Under the pieces are notes generated by a model. It was not told the origin of the DNA and did not search any database. It saw only the letters and a program-made list of their open reading frames with translations. 64,000 nt of DNA from Bacillus sp. FJAT-49736 (GTDB lineage Bacteria > Bacillota > Bacilli > Bacillales > Bacillaceae_C): contig NZ_JAGYPI010000001.1 in NCBI RefSeq assembly GCF_018343615.1, positions 806,001-870,000 of the forward strand. Reading direction: 5' to 3'. This document shows, one piece after another, positions 37,515 through 48,366 of the stretch; within the stretch, counting starts at the first letter, position 1, and every line of letters starts with the position of its first letter. The position numbers and the translations under genes were made by a program.

Positions 37515-38240
37515 ATGAGTACCCCAAAATATAAACGTGTTGTTTTAAAATTAAGCGGTGAAGCATTGGCCGGAGATCAAGGGTTTGGAATTAATCCTGC
37601 CGTTATTAAATCAGTAGCTGAACAAGTGAAGGAAATAGCTCAATTAGGCGTCGAGGTTGCTGTTGTAGTTGGCGGCGGAAATATTTGGCGTGGGAAAATT
37701 GGCAGTGAGATGGGGATGGATCGCGCTACAGCAGATTATATGGGTATGCTTGCAACCGTGATGAATTCTCTTGCACTTCAAGACAGCTTAGAACAAAATG
37801 GAATTGAGACGAGAGTACAAACATCCATTGATATGCGTCAGGTTGCTGAACCATATATTCGCAGACGTGCAATTCGCCACTTAGAAAAGAAACGTGTAGT
37901 TATTTTTGCTGCCGGTACCGGAAATCCATATTTCTCTACAGATACAACTGCGGCATTAAGGGCTGCTGAAATTGAGGCAGAGGTTATATTAATGGCGAAA
38001 AATAATGTAGATGGTGTATATTCAGCAGATCCGAAATTAGATAAAAATGCCATTAAATATGAAGAACTAACTTATTTAGATGTCATTAAAAACGGACTTG
38101 CGGTTATGGATTCTACAGCTTCTTCATTATGTATGGACAATGACATACCTCTTATTGTATTCTCTATTATGGAAAACGGTAATATAAAGCGTGTTGTAAT
38201 GGGTGAAAATATTGGAACGATTGTAAGGGGGAAGGAATAA
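37515..38240 (+). CDS. pyrH: UMP kinase
   Basis: Phosphorylates UMP to UDP in pyrimidine nucleotide synthesis; 241 aa, amino acid kinase fold. The motifs [12 protein letters not shown] (N-terminus), [10 protein letters not shown] and TDTTAALRA are present. GGAGG at 37505-37509 sets the ATG at 37515. An in-frame upstream start at 37467 lies inside the repeat. The stop overlaps frr by one base. Confidence 0.97.
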   Translation: MSTPKYKRVVLKLSGEALAGDQGFGINPAVIKSVAEQVKEIAQLGVEVAVVVGGGNIWRGKIGSEMGMDRATADYMGMLATVMNSLALQDSLEQNGIETRVQTSIDMRQVAEPYIRRRAIRHLEKKRVVIFAAGTGNPYFSTDTTAALRAAEIEAEVILMAKNNVDGVYSADPKLDKNAIKYEELTYLDVIKNGLAVMDSTASSLCMDNDIPLIVFSIMENGNIKRVVMGENIGTIVRGKE

Positions 38241-38797
38241 TGCCAAAACAAATAATTGCTAATGCAAAGGATAAAATGACAAAAGCAATTCAAGCATATA
38301 CAAGAGAACTTGGAACAATTCGTGCAGGACGTGCAAGTGCTTCGTTACTGGACAATGTTGTCATTGATTACTATGGTGCTCCAACACCGATTAACCAGTT
38401 AGCGGGTGTATCGGTTCCGGAAGCACGTCTGTTAGTTATCCAGCCTTACGATAAGTCAATTCTTGGTGAAATTGAAAAGGCTATTTTAAAGTCGGATTTA
38501 GGTTTAACACCTAATAATGATGGAAGTTTAATTAGATTAGCGATTCCTGCTTTAACAGAAGAACGACGCAAAGAACTTGTAAAAGTAGTGAAAAAAGAAT
38601 CTGAAGCTGCAAAGGTTGCCATTCGAAATATTCGTAGAGATGCCAATGACGATTTGAAAAAGCTTGAGAAAAATGGAGATATTTCAGAAGATGATCTTCG
38701 TGGATACTCCGATGATGTTCAAAAGCTTACAGATGAACACATCAATAAAATTGACCAAATAACAAAGACAAAAGAACAAGAAATATTAGAGGTATAA
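38240..38797 (+). CDS. frr: Ribosome recycling factor
   Basis: Splits post-termination ribosomes with EF-G; 185 aa. The conserved segments [20 protein letters not shown] and RREANDD-like [13 protein letters not shown] are present. The ATG overlaps the pyrH stop. A terminator follows. Confidence 0.98.
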   Translation: MPKQIIANAKDKMTKAIQAYTRELGTIRAGRASASLLDNVVIDYYGAPTPINQLAGVSVPEARLLVIQPYDKSILGEIEKAILKSDLGLTPNNDGSLIRLAIPALTEERRKELVKVVKKESEAAKVAIRNIRRDANDDLKKLEKNGDISEDDLRGYSDDVQKLTDEHINKIDQITKTKEQEILEV

Positions 38798-38808
38798 TTT
38801 TTTCTCAG

Positions 38809-38841
38809 AAAACTCTCTTACCGAGAGTTTTTTTATTTTTA
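38809..38841 (+). terminator. Intrinsic terminator after frr
   Basis: AAAACTCTC (38809-38817) pairs with GAGAGTTTT (38823-38831) around a 5-nt loop, followed by a long T-rich run. Confidence 0.9.
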
Positions 38842-38874
38842 ACGGGCAGTTCAAATAAAGTTCATAGCATTCCC

Positions 38875-38903
38875 TACACAAAATGGCATATTTTATCTAT
38901 AAT
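38875..38903 (+). promoter_or_regulatory. Possible promoter of uppS-cdsA-dxr-rseP
   Basis: TACACA (38875-38880) and a perfect TATAAT (38898-38903) are 17 bp apart. The -35 is only a 4/6 match. It lies between the frr terminator and uppS. Confidence 0.45.
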
Positions 38904-39015
38904 AGAAGTCGCACCTTACAATACTAATTTTAAAGAAATTACCTATTTTTTTTGCTATTATAGTAATAGTAGATTTTTCATATACATATGGAAAGCAATC
39001 TCTAGTGGAGGTCCA

Positions 39016-39816
39016 ATGATGATAAATAAATTGAAGTTTTGGAAAACTTCCAAGGAAGATAGTGCATTGGAAGATCGAATTCTTGCACTAAAGGAACTCC
39101 CGATACCAAAACATATTGCCATAATTATGGACGGGAATGGGAGATGGGCAAAGAAACGGGCATTGCCTCGAATTGCAGGACATCATGAGGGGATGAAAAG
39201 AGTAAGAAGAATAACTCGGTTTGCATCTAAGCTCGGTATCGAAGTATTAACTCTTTATGCTTTCTCGACAGAAAATTGGAAGCGACCGAAAAATGAAGTG
39301 GAATATTTAATGAAGCTTCCCGGAGAATTTTTAGGAACATTTCTTCCTGAGTTAATGGAAGAAAATGTTCGTGTAAAAATGATGGGATATAAAGATAAAC
39401 TTCCAGATCATACACAAAATGCAGTGGAAAAAGCAATTCGTGATACTGAACATAATAATGGACTCATTTTAAATTTCGCCTTGAATTACGGTAGCAGGGA
39501 TGAAATTGTACGAGCTGTAAAGAATATTATTCATGATGTAAAAAATGGCAAAATAAATGAAAAAGCCATAACTGAAGATAATTTTTCAGAGTATTTAATG
39601 ACACAAGATCTCCGGGACCCGGACTTGTTAATTCGTACAAGTGGTGAAATTCGTTTGAGCAACTTTATGCTTTGGCAGCTGGCATATACGGAATTTTTCT
39701 TTTCGGATGTTTTATGGCCAGATTTTAGTGAAGAGCATTTGATTGAGGCAATTGAAGTATACCAACAACGGTCCAGAAGATATGGCGGTTTGAAAGGTGA
39801 GGGCGAAGAAGAATGA
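39016..39816 (+). CDS. uppS: Undecaprenyl diphosphate synthase
   Basis: Makes the C55 isoprenoid carrier lipid for cell-wall synthesis; 266 aa, cis-prenyltransferase. The catalytic Asp is in IAIIMDGNGRWAKKR (about residues 35-49). The end contains RTSGEIRLSNFMLWQ. GTGGAGGT precedes two adjacent ATGs at 39016 and 39019. It overlaps cdsA by 4 nt. Confidence 0.97.
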   Translation: MMINKLKFWKTSKEDSALEDRILALKELPIPKHIAIIMDGNGRWAKKRALPRIAGHHEGMKRVRRITRFASKLGIEVLTLYAFSTENWKRPKNEVEYLMKLPGEFLGTFLPELMEENVRVKMMGYKDKLPDHTQNAVEKAIRDTEHNNGLILNFALNYGSRDEIVRAVKNIIHDVKNGKINEKAITEDNFSEYLMTQDLRDPDLLIRTSGEIRLSNFMLWQLAYTEFFFSDVLWPDFSEEHLIEAIEVYQQRSRRYGGLKGEGEEE

Positions 39817-40604
39817 AACAACGTATTATAACAGCAGTTATCGCTGCTGCAATTTTTATCCCAATCGTTATTTATGGCGGATTTCCATTTACAATTTTAG
39901 TATATCTCATGGCTTTCATTGCCTTGGGTGAAGCATTAAGAATGAGTAAGTTAAAATTAATATCTTTTCCTGGAATTATTTCATTTTTAATGTTAGGGAT
40001 TTTTTTAATTCCACATCAATATATTGATAAAGTAGAGAAGCTTGGACTTGAAAAAATGGACTTTATCTACATAGGATTATTATTGCTTTTATGCTATACT
40101 GTCGCTTCTAAAAATCGTTATACAATCATAGATGCATCTTTTATGTTATTGTCCATATTTTATGTGGGATTTGGTTTTTATAATTTTTTATTCATAAGAG
40201 AATCAGGATTAACTTTAATTTTATATTCCTTATTTATCATTTGGGCAACTGATTCCGGAGCATATTTTATAGGAAGAGCGATGGGAAAAAGAAAACTGTG
40301 GCCTGAAATAAGTCCAAACAAAACAGTTGAAGGATTTTTTGGAGGGATTTTGTGTGCACTAATTGTTGCCATCCTATTCTCCTTATTTTCCAACATCGAA
40401 GCTTCTATGTTAAAATTAATAATTATTACCGCAGTTCTGTCCGTATTTGGACAAATGGGGGATTTAGTGGAATCAGCATTAAAACGACACTATAATGTAA
40501 AAGATTCTGGGAGAATATTGCCAGGTCATGGAGGAATATTAGATCGATTTGATAGTTTATTATTTGTGTGGCCACTTATTAGTTACTTGTTATTGCATCA
40601 ATAA
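39813..40604 (+). CDS. cdsA: Phosphatidate cytidylyltransferase
   Basis: Makes CDP-diacylglycerol, the precursor of anionic phospholipids; 263 aa, multi-pass membrane protein. The C-terminal signature contains SALKRHYNVKDSGRILPGHG and GILDRFDSL. The ATG overlaps the uppS stop. Confidence 0.97.
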   Translation: MKQRIITAVIAAAIFIPIVIYGGFPFTILVYLMAFIALGEALRMSKLKLISFPGIISFLMLGIFLIPHQYIDKVEKLGLEKMDFIYIGLLLLLCYTVASKNRYTIIDASFMLLSIFYVGFGFYNFLFIRESGLTLILYSLFIIWATDSGAYFIGRAMGKRKLWPEISPNKTVEGFFGGILCALIVAILFSLFSNIEASMLKLIIITAVLSVFGQMGDLVESALKRHYNVKDSGRILPGHGGILDRFDSLLFVWPLISYLLLHQ

Positions 40605-40655
40605 GAAAACATTCCATTATAAGAGAAATAAAGTTGGATTTTTGGGAGTGACAGT

Positions 40656-41798
40656 ATGAAAAACATCAGCTTGTTAGGGGCATCAGGATCCATTGGAACA
40701 CAAACGCTAGATGTGATTAAGAAACATCCGGAAAGTTTCCGGTTAGTTGCCTTTTCCGTTGGGAAAAATATTGATCTAGCCAGAAAAATTATATCTGAGT
40801 TTAAACCGGAGCTAGTATCCGTACAATTCAAAAGTGATTATGAGCAATTAAGAATAGAATATGGTTCAAGTCTTCGTTTTTCATATGGAGAAGAAGGGCT
40901 TGTAGAGGTAGCCGTCTACGATAAATCAGACATTCTAGTAAATGCGGTATTAGGAAGCATTGGACTATTCCCTACATTACAGGCAATAAAAGAAAATAAA
41001 ACTATAGCAATTGCAAATAAAGAAACACTTGTAACAGCGGGGCATCTCGTGATGGAGGAAGCTGCTCGGAGAAAGGTAAGTCTTTTACCTGTTGACAGTG
41101 AGCATTCAGCTATCTTTCAATGCCTCCAAGGCGAACAAGACAAAAGTATTGAGAGGTTAATTATCACGGCTTCTGGCGGCAGTTTCCGCGATAAAAAAAG
41201 AGAAGAATTGGCCGAAGTTACTGTCAAGGATGCACTTAATCATCCTAATTGGTCCATGGGAGCTAAGATTACCATCGACTCAGCAACCATGATGAATAAA
41301 GGCTTAGAGGTTATAGAAGCACATTGGTTATTTAATCTTCCTTTTGAAAAAATCGATGTACTATTACACAAGGAAAGCATTATTCATTCCATGGTGGAAT
41401 TTCAGGATGGAAGTGTGAAGGCACAATTAGGTACGCCGGATATGCGAGTTCCTATACAATATGCTTTAACATACCCGGATCGCTTACCGCTTTCCTCCGA
41501 ACGATTAGATTTAGCCAAAATAGGTAAGCTCCATTTTGAACCAATGGATTTAGACCGTTTTTATGCGTTAAAGCTTGCTTATGAAGCAGGTAAAATCGGA
41601 GGTTCACTTCCAACAGTACTAAATGCTGCCAACGAATCAGCAGTCAGCGCGTTTTTAAGTAATAAGATTTCCTTTTTACAGATTGATGCTTTAGTGGAAA
41701 GGGCACTTGAAAGGCATAAGGTGATTGAACATCCTGATTTGGAAACAATTAGAACCATTGATAAAGAAACTAGAGAATATATAAACTCACTTCTATAA
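40656..41798 (+). CDS. dxr: 1-deoxy-D-xylulose 5-phosphate reductoisomerase
   Basis: Commits DXP to the non-mevalonate isoprenoid pathway, which feeds UppS; 380 aa. The NADPH-binding motif is [14 protein letters not shown] at the N-terminus. The catalytic metal and substrate segments include [13 protein letters not shown] and [24 protein letters not shown] precedes the ATG. Confidence 0.98.
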   Translation: MKNISLLGASGSIGTQTLDVIKKHPESFRLVAFSVGKNIDLARKIISEFKPELVSVQFKSDYEQLRIEYGSSLRFSYGEEGLVEVAVYDKSDILVNAVLGSIGLFPTLQAIKENKTIAIANKETLVTAGHLVMEEAARRKVSLLPVDSEHSAIFQCLQGEQDKSIERLIITASGGSFRDKKREELAEVTVKDALNHPNWSMGAKITIDSATMMNKGLEVIEAHWLFNLPFEKIDVLLHKESIIHSMVEFQDGSVKAQLGTPDMRVPIQYALTYPDRLPLSSERLDLAKIGKLHFEPMDLDRFYALKLAYEAGKIGGSLPTVLNAANESAVSAFLSNKISFLQIDALVERALERHKVIEHPDLETIRTIDKETREYINSLL

Positions 41799-41815
41799 TA
41801 AAGGTGGTTTTTCAT

Positions 41816-43078
41816 TTGACAACATTAATAGCCTTTATCATCATTTTTGGTGCGCTAGTATTTTTCCACGAAGCTGGACATTTTTTCTTTGCTAAGCGGG
41901 CTGGAATACTGTGCCGTGAATTTGCTATCGGGTTTGGTCCAAAATTAATTTCCTTTAAAAAGAATGAAACCCAGTATACCATTAGGCTTTTGCCTATTGG
42001 CGGCTATGTAAGAATGGCTGGGGAAGACCAAGAGATGCTTGAATTAAAACCTGGTCAACGGGTTGGATTGATTTTTAATAATGATGATAAAGTTAACAAA
42101 ATAGTTATTAATGGAAAAGAAAGATATTCAAATATCCGTTTTATCGAGGTAGATTCTGCAGACTTAGAACATAAACTTTTCATAAAAGGTTATGAAGAAG
42201 GAGAAGATGAAGTTTTAAAAACCTTCTACTTATCAAATGAAACAATGTTAGTGGAAAATCAAACGGAAACACAAATTGCACCATGGAATCGTCAATTTGC
42301 ATCAAAGTCTCTTGGTAATAGAGCAATGACTATTTTTGCCGGACCGATGATGAACTTTGTACTGGCTATTGTTATATTTACTGCGTTAGCTGCATTTCAG
42401 GGTATACCAGTTTCAGACCCAGTTCTGGGAGATTTAACTCCAGACGGGGTTGCAAAACAAGCAGGTCTTCATAAAGGTGATAAGGTAATTAGTATTGATG
42501 GTTCTGAAATATCAAATTGGAAGGACATTGTGGAGGTAATACAAAAACATCCCGGGGAAGAACTAGTGTTTACTGTGGAAAGAAATCATAAAACAATGGA
42601 TATTTCAGTAACTCCAAAAATTGAAAAAGATGAAAACAATAAAGAATATGGAATGATTGGAGTTCATAGTCCGGTTGAAAAATCGCCGCTTAAGATTGCA
42701 ACATATGGATTTCAACAAACATATGAATGGACTATTAGAATCTTCCAAATGCTCGGGAAGCTAGTTACAGGACATTTTTCCATTAATATGTTATCTGGTC
42801 CTGTAGGAATTTATAAATCAACAGAGGTGGTTGCACAATCCGGTATTCCTTACTTAGCTCAATGGGCAGCATTGTTAAGTATTAATTTAGGGATTATGAA
42901 CTTGCTTCCAATTCCTGCATTAGATGGCGGCCGCTTATTATTCTTTGCTGTAGAAGCACTTAGAGGAAAACCAATTGATCGTCAAAAAGAAGGAATGGTT
43001 CATTTTATTGGTTTTGCATTATTAATGCTACTTATGATCATCGTTACATGGAATGATATTCAAAGATTCTTTCTATAG
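41816..43078 (+). CDS. rseP: Intramembrane site-2 metalloprotease RseP (RasP)
   Basis: Zinc protease that cuts anti-sigma factors and remnant signal peptides inside the membrane; 420 aa. The zinc site HEAGH is in the first helix. A central PDZ domain (about 190-270, DGVAKQAGLHKGD) and the second motif PIPALDGGR follow. The start is TTG at 41816, 8 nt after AAGGTGG; the GTG at 41804 falls inside that site. In B. subtilis proS follows; it is absent here. Confidence 0.96.
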   Translation: MTTLIAFIIIFGALVFFHEAGHFFFAKRAGILCREFAIGFGPKLISFKKNETQYTIRLLPIGGYVRMAGEDQEMLELKPGQRVGLIFNNDDKVNKIVINGKERYSNIRFIEVDSADLEHKLFIKGYEEGEDEVLKTFYLSNETMLVENQTETQIAPWNRQFASKSLGNRAMTIFAGPMMNFVLAIVIFTALAAFQGIPVSDPVLGDLTPDGVAKQAGLHKGDKVISIDGSEISNWKDIVEVIQKHPGEELVFTVERNHKTMDISVTPKIEKDENNKEYGMIGVHSPVEKSPLKIATYGFQQTYEWTIRIFQMLGKLVTGHFSINMLSGPVGIYKSTEVVAQSGIPYLAQWAALLSINLGIMNLLPIPALDGGRLLFFAVEALRGKPIDRQKEGMVHFIGFALLMLLMIIVTWNDIQRFFL

Positions 43079-43082
43079 AATA

Positions 43083-43118
43083 AAGAAGCAATCGGTTCAG
43101 AGCCGGTTGCTTCTTCCT
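43083..43118 (+). terminator. Intrinsic terminator after rseP
   Basis: AAGAAGCAATCGG (43083-43095) pairs with CCGGTTGCTTCTT (43103-43115), one G-U pair. The T run is poor, so strength is moderate. Confidence 0.7.
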
Positions 43119-43140
43119 ATTAATTTACCAGTTTAATTTT

Positions 43141-43323
43141 TGTCTAGCACGAGTAGCCTATGGGATAGCGGATTTCGCGTCTTGTCCGTATGACAAGTCA
43201 ACATCGGCTCGTGAGGAACCACACTGTGTTTCATTCATTTAGTTGAAGACTACGAAGTTAAAAAATTGATCAGCTATTTTCAGTCATATGTACGCCGATG
43301 AGCAAGGCGCCTAATGCTTTTCT
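43141..43323 (+). repeat. Structured intergenic repeat, copy 2 (rseP-polC)
   Basis: Starts TGTCTAGCACGAGTAGCC and ends near GCGCCTAATGCTTTTCT. It shares GACAAGTCAACATCGG, GTTGAAGACTACGAAG and GCCGATGAGCAAGGC with the polC-rimP copies but is more diverged. It lies in the gap where proS is found in B. subtilis. No gene remnant is seen in the 340-bp gap. Confidence 0.75.
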
Positions 43324-43346
43324 AAATAATTGTAAATGTTTTTGCA

Positions 43347-43375
43347 TTGAAATTCGACCATAGTTTTTTTATGAT
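43347..43375 (+). promoter_or_regulatory. Probable polC promoter
   Basis: TTGAAA (43347-43352) and TATGAT (43370-43375) are separated by 17 bp, 43 bp upstream of the polC start and just after the repeat. Confidence 0.6.
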
Positions 43376-43418
43376 GGATAAGGTATAGTTGAAATTTTAA
43401 AGGATGGGAGAGGGGAAA

Positions 43419-46400
43419 ATGTCAATAAGTCCCACCGAAAAAAAAGAGAGATTCAGGCTATTAATACAACAGCTTGGTTTAACAGAAGATACATTTTTTA
43501 AACATTTTACAAATGCTGAGATAGAAAAGCTAGTAGTAGAACGAACATCTAAACGTTGGCATTTTTATTTTGAATTAGAACGTATTCTACCATTTCCAAT
43601 TTTTAATCGTTTTGCACTTCAATTACAGAATACTTTCCAACATATTGCTAATGTTCATTTTTCCATACATGTAAAAGATCAGTCCTATGAAGAACAAATG
43701 ATTATGGATTATTGGAAGCATTGCTTAAACGATATTGAAGGAATTTCTCCTATGCTTATTTCTTTGCTCCACAACCAGTATCCAAGCATTAAGGGAAACA
43801 AGCTTTTGATTGAAACAAGAAATGACACAGAAGCACGTACATTAAAGCAAAAATATGGTGAAATTATAGCAAATGCTTACCAATCAGTTGGATTTCCATT
43901 ACTATCCATAGAAACAGTTATTGCTCAAAATCAATCTGATGAAGACTATCAAAGATTCCTGGAAGAAAAGAAAAAGGAAGACGAAGAACGAGCTAAATTG
44001 GCTGTTATGGAAATTCAGAAGAAGGCATCAGACAAAACAGACAGTGAGGTTGCCAGCGGTCCATTAGTTATAGGTATGAACATAAAGGATGATGATTCTT
44101 ATAGGCGAATCGAGGAAATCCTTGATGAGGAAAGGCGCATCTTTGTAGAAGGATATGTTTTCTTTGCTGAGACGAAAGAGCTTCGTAGTGGTAGAACACT
44201 ATTAACCTTTAAAATTACTGATTACACAAGCTCTATTTTGGTTAAGATGTTTTCTCGTGATAAGGAGGATGCAGAGATCCTTGGCAGGGTAAAAAAAGGT
44301 ATGTGGCTCCGTGCCCGTGGAAGCATCCAAAATGATACGTTTGTTCGTGACTTGGTTATGATTGCAAATGATTTAAATGAAATCAAACCAGTTGAACGAA
44401 AAGACCTTGCACCGGATGATGAAAAACGTGTAGAACTGCATTTGCATACACCGATGAGTCAAATGGATGCTGTTACATCTGTTAGTGATTTAGTTGCACA
44501 AGCGAAAAAATGGGGGCACAAAGCGATAGCAGTTACAGACCATGGTGTTGTACAATCCTTTCCAGAGGCGTTCGGTGCGGGCAAGAAAAATGATATTAAA
44601 ATATTGTATGGTGTGGAAGCTAACTTGGTCGATGATGGGGTTCCTATTGCCTACAATGAGGCACATCGATTGCTTGCAGAAGATACTTTTGTCGTATTTG
44701 ACGTGGAAACGACCGGTCTTTCAGCTGTGTACGATACCATTATCGAATTAGCTGCCGTCAAAATTAAAAATGGGGACATTGTAGATCGCTTTGAATCCTT
44801 CGCAAAAGCACATCGTCCATTATCCAATACCATTATTGAGCTTACTAGTATTACGGATGATATGCTCGAAGATGCACCGGAAGTGGATGAAGTTTTGAAA
44901 AAGTTTCAAGAGTGGACTGGTGATGCTATTCTTGTTGCCCACAATGCTTCATTCGATATGGGATTTTTAAATGTCGGCTATAGTAAAATGGGATTTCCAA
45001 AAGTAACAAATCCAGTAATAGATACGCTCGAGTTAGCAAGATGGCTATATCCGGAATTTAAAAATCATCGTCTAAATACATTAGCCAAAAAATTTGATGT
45101 AGAATTGACCCAGCATCACCGGGCAATTTATGATACAGAAGCTACAGGATACATTTTATTAAAGATGCTTAAAACCTCTTCTGAACGTGGGATAGAATAC
45201 CATGATCAGTTTAATCAATTTATGGGAGAAGGCGGAGCATATAAACGAGCAAGACCGTCTCATTGTACGCTTATTGCTCAAACAGAAGCGGGATTAAAAA
45301 ATTTATTTAAGCTAATATCCCTTGCCAATATTGACTATTTCTATCGGGTACCTCGAATACCGCGCTCTAAATTGCAAATGTTGAGAGAAGGAATATTAGT
45401 CGGCTCCGGATGTGATAAGGGAGAAGTCTTTGAAGGAATGATGCAAAAAGGCCCAGAAGAGGTAGAGGAAATTGCAAAATTCTATGATTTTCTAGAAGTG
45501 CAACCAAAAGAAGTTTATGCCCATTTAATTGAATTGGAGCTCATTCGTGATGATAAATCGCTAGAGGAAATTATTACGAATATTGTAAACTTGGGTGAAA
45601 AGTTAAATCTACCGGTTGTCGCAACAGGAAATGTACATTACTTACATCCGCGAGATAAAATTTATCGCAAAATATTAATAAACTCACAGGCGGGTGCGAA
45701 TCCATTAAATCGCCATAAACTGCCTGATGTTCATTTTCGTACTACCGATGAAATGTTAGAGGCTTTTTCCTTTTTAGGTGAAGAAAAAGCCAAGGAAATA
45801 GTTGTAACCAATACAAATAAAATTGCAGATTTAATAGATGATATTAAACCAATAAAGGATGACTTATATACTCCAAAAATAGAAGGTGCCGAAGATGAAA
45901 TCAAGAATATGAGTTATTCTATGGCAAGGTCTATTTATGGAGATGAGCTGCCGGAAATTGTCGAGGCAAGGCTGGAGAAAGAGCTGAAAAGTATTATTGG
46001 TCACGGATTTGCCGTAATTTATTTAATATCTCACAAGCTCGTAAAGAAATCATTGGATGATGGTTACCTGGTCGGCTCACGTGGTTCAGTAGGATCTTCT
46101 TTTGTAGCTACTATGACGGAAATTACGGAAGTAAATCCGTTACCACCACATTATATTTGTACCGAATGCAAGCATTCCGAATTTTTTAATGATGGTTCGG
46201 TAGGATCCGGTTTTGACCTTCCGGATAAAAACTGCCCAAACTGTGGAGCTAAATATAAAAAGGATGGACATGATATCCCCTTTGAAACGTTCCTAGGGTT
46301 TAAGGGTGACAAAGTACCGGATATCGACTTAAACTTTTCAGGCGAATATCAACCAAGAGCACATGCTTATACGAAGGTACTATTTGGTGAAGATTATGTT

Positions 46401-47738
46401 TACCGTGCGGGTACAATTGGTACGGTTGCCGAAAAAACAGCTTATGGATATGTAAAAGGTTATGCGCAGGATAATAATTTGCATTTGCGTGGTGCAGAAG
46501 TTGATCGTCTAGTACAAGGCTGTACTGGTGTTAAGAGAACTACTGGTCAGCACCCTGGAGGAATTATTATTATACCTGATTATATGGATGTGTATGACTT
46601 TACACCAATTCAGTATCCCGCGGATGACAATAGCTCTGAATGGAAAACTACCCACTTTGATTTCCATTCCATTCATGATAATGTCTTGAAAATGGATATT
46701 CTTGGACACGACGATCCGACCGTCATAAGAATGCTGCAAGATTTAAGCGGTATTGATCCGAAAACCATTCCGACCGACGACCAGGAAGTGATGAAAATAT
46801 TCAGCGGCACTGAATCATTGGGCGTTACACCAGAGCAAATAATGTGTAATACTGGAACACTTGGTATTCCGGAATTTGGTACACGATTTGTTAGACAAAT
46901 GCTTGAGGATACAAAACCAACTACATTCTCTGAATTAGTACAAATTTCTGGGTTATCACATGGTACGGATGTATGGCTGGGAAATGCACAAGAGCTAATC
47001 CAAAATGGAATATGTACCTTGTCAGAAGTAATTGGTTGCCGTGATGATATTATGGTTTATTTAATTTATCAAGGAATTGAACCATCACTAGCATTTAAGA
47101 TTATGGAATCAGTTCGAAAAGGAAAAGGTCTTCAACCCGAAATGGAAGAGGAAATGAGGAAACAAAATGTACCAGAATGGTATATTGATTCCTGCAAAAA
47201 AATAAAGTATATGTTCCCGAAAGCACACGCGGCCGCATATGTATTAATGGCTGTTAGGATTGCTTATTTCAAAGTTCATCTACCTCTATATTATTATGCT
47301 GCTTATTTTACAGTAAGAGCAGAGGATTTTGATTTAGAATCCATGGTCCGGGGCAGTAATGCTATTAAATCCAAAATTGAAGAAATAAATGAAAAAGGCT
47401 TGGATGCATCACCAAAGGAAAAAAGCTTGCTAACGGTATTGGAAATCGCTTTGGAAATGGTGGAACGAGGTTTCCATTTTCAGAGAGTTGACCTTTACCG
47501 TTCGAGTGCTAAGGAATTTATCATTGATGGCAATTCTCTCATTCCTCCTTTTAATGCGATTCCTGGTTTGGGAACAAACGCTGCTTTAAATATAGTAAAG
47601 GCAAGAGAAGAAGGGGAATTCTTATCAAAAGAAGATTTGCAGCAACGTGGAAAAGTTTCCAAAACAATTATTGAATACTTGGACAAGCATGGCTGCTTGG
47701 AAGATCTTCCTGAACAAAATCAATTATCCTTATTTTAG
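43419..47738 (+). CDS. polC: DNA polymerase III subunit alpha, PolC type
   Basis: Replicative DNA polymerase of low-GC Gram-positives; 1439 aa. Order: N-terminal domain, OB fold (about 225-320), and a PHP domain starting [13 protein letters not shown] that is split by an inserted proofreading exonuclease. The latter has [15 protein letters not shown] (about 427-441) and HNASFDMGF. The polymerase core contains [13 protein letters not shown] and a zinc-binding cluster ([15 protein letters not shown]). It ends in NQLSLF. The ATG at 43419 follows a GA-rich site at 43406-43415; an ATG at 43404 lies before it. Confidence 0.98.
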   Translation: MSISPTEKKERFRLLIQQLGLTEDTFFKHFTNAEIEKLVVERTSKRWHFYFELERILPFPIFNRFALQLQNTFQHIANVHFSIHVKDQSYEEQMIMDYWKHCLNDIEGISPMLISLLHNQYPSIKGNKLLIETRNDTEARTLKQKYGEIIANAYQSVGFPLLSIETVIAQNQSDEDYQRFLEEKKKEDEERAKLAVMEIQKKASDKTDSEVASGPLVIGMNIKDDDSYRRIEEILDEERRIFVEGYVFFAETKELRSGRTLLTFKITDYTSSILVKMFSRDKEDAEILGRVKKGMWLRARGSIQNDTFVRDLVMIANDLNEIKPVERKDLAPDDEKRVELHLHTPMSQMDAVTSVSDLVAQAKKWGHKAIAVTDHGVVQSFPEAFGAGKKNDIKILYGVEANLVDDGVPIAYNEAHRLLAEDTFVVFDVETTGLSAVYDTIIELAAVKIKNGDIVDRFESFAKAHRPLSNTIIELTSITDDMLEDAPEVDEVLKKFQEWTGDAILVAHNASFDMGFLNVGYSKMGFPKVTNPVIDTLELARWLYPEFKNHRLNTLAKKFDVELTQHHRAIYDTEATGYILLKMLKTSSERGIEYHDQFNQFMGEGGAYKRARPSHCTLIAQTEAGLKNLFKLISLANIDYFYRVPRIPRSKLQMLREGILVGSGCDKGEVFEGMMQKGPEEVEEIAKFYDFLEVQPKEVYAHLIELELIRDDKSLEEIITNIVNLGEKLNLPVVATGNVHYLHPRDKIYRKILINSQAGANPLNRHKLPDVHFRTTDEMLEAFSFLGEEKAKEIVVTNTNKIADLIDDIKPIKDDLYTPKIEGAEDEIKNMSYSMARSIYGDELPEIVEARLEKELKSIIGHGFAVIYLISHKLVKKSLDDGYLVGSRGSVGSSFVATMTEITEVNPLPPHYICTECKHSEFFNDGSVGSGFDLPDKNCPNCGAKYKKDGHDIPFETFLGFKGDKVPDIDLNFSGEYQPRAHAYTKVLFGEDYVYRAGTIGTVAEKTAYGYVKGYAQDNNLHLRGAEVDRLVQGCTGVKRTTGQHPGGIIIIPDYMDVYDFTPIQYPADDNSSEWKTTHFDFHSIHDNVLKMDILGHDDPTVIRMLQDLSGIDPKTIPTDDQEVMKIFSGTESLGVTPEQIMCNTGTLGIPEFGTRFVRQMLEDTKPTTFSELVQISGLSHGTDVWLGNAQELIQNGICTLSEVIGCRDDIMVYLIYQGIEPSLAFKIMESVRKGKGLQPEMEEEMRKQNVPEWYIDSCKKIKYMFPKAHAAAYVLMAVRIAYFKVHLPLYYYAAYFTVRAEDFDLESMVRGSNAIKSKIEEINEKGLDASPKEKSLLTVLEIALEMVERGFHFQRVDLYRSSAKEFIIDGNSLIPPFNAIPGLGTNAALNIVKAREEGEFLSKEDLQQRGKVSKTIIEYLDKHGCLEDLPEQNQLSLF

Positions 47739-47793
47739 TCAAAATAATTGAAGTTCTAGGTTCAGAATATAATCCATCAACGAACAGAACGGT

Positions 47794-47814
47794 CGAGGCA
47801 CCTCCACTTTTCTA
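47794..47814 (+). repeat. 3' remnant of a structured intergenic repeat
   Basis: CGAGGCACCTCCACTTTTCT matches only the terminal part of the family (compare the end of copy 3). It abuts the start of copy 3, which suggests that a third tandem copy was mostly deleted. Confidence 0.5.
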
Positions 47815-47996
47815 TGTCTAGCTTTGGTGCCTATCGGCTAGCGGATTTCTACGTCTTCTCCCTACGATAAGTCAACATCGGTGAAATTTGAAGTGCTAAT
47901 TTCCATTGCTCGAGAACGACCTCGCCGTGTTTCCTTTATCTCAGTCGAAGACTCCGAAATCCGTACGTCGATGAGCAAGGCACGACCGCTTTTCTA
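47815..47996 (+). repeat. Structured intergenic repeat, copy 3 (polC-rimP, first of a tandem pair)
   Basis: Starts TGTCTAGCTTTGGTGCC and ends GGCACGACCGCTTTTCT. The two ends can pair: GGTGCC with GGCAC, CGGATTTC with GAAATCCG, and GTCTTC with GAAGAC. Contains the cores CTACGATAAGTCAACATCGG and TTTCCTTTATCTCAGTCGAA. Confidence 0.8.
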
Positions 47997-48172
47997 TGTC
48001 TAGCTTTGGTGCCTATCGGATTTCTACGTCTTCTCCCTACGATAAGTCAACATCGGTGATATTAGAAGTGCTAATTTCCATTGCTCGTGAACGACCTCGC
48101 CGTGTTTCCTTTATCTCAGGCGAAGACTCCGAAATCTCGTACGCCGATGAGCAAGGTACCACCGCTTTTCTT
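47997..48172 (+). repeat. Structured intergenic repeat, copy 4 (second of the tandem pair)
   Basis: Nearly identical to copy 3 and directly adjoining it, with small differences (deletion of GCTAGCGG-type bases at the 5' side, TATTAGAAGTG in the middle). The outer stem is GGTGCC against GGTACC. The 628-bp polC-rimP gap holds these copies and a terminator but no gene. Confidence 0.8.
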
Positions 48173-48240
48173 ATCATTTGCATTAATTTGCAGGTTATGG
48201 TATATTTTTATTGGAAATACTATTGATAGCTCTCGTATTT

Positions 48241-48274
48241 AAGAGTGGGTCTTACCCGCTCTTTCTTGTTTTTT
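48241..48274 (+). terminator. Intrinsic terminator before rimP
   Basis: AAGAGTGGGT (48241-48250) pairs with ACCCGCTCTT (48254-48263), one G-U pair, loop CTT, then a T-rich run. It closes transcripts coming from polC. Confidence 0.85.
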
Positions 48275-48366
48275 ACTTTAAATAAGTATTAGTGTAAACA
48301 CAAAAGAACAACAATTAAGAATGAGCCTTTATCAACGATGTAATGTACAATCTGTAGGAGGTATTT

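Noticed and set aside
47996-48226. Open frame of 76 codons after polC
   Set aside because: It lies within the tandem repeat copy 4, has no ribosome site and resembles no protein family.
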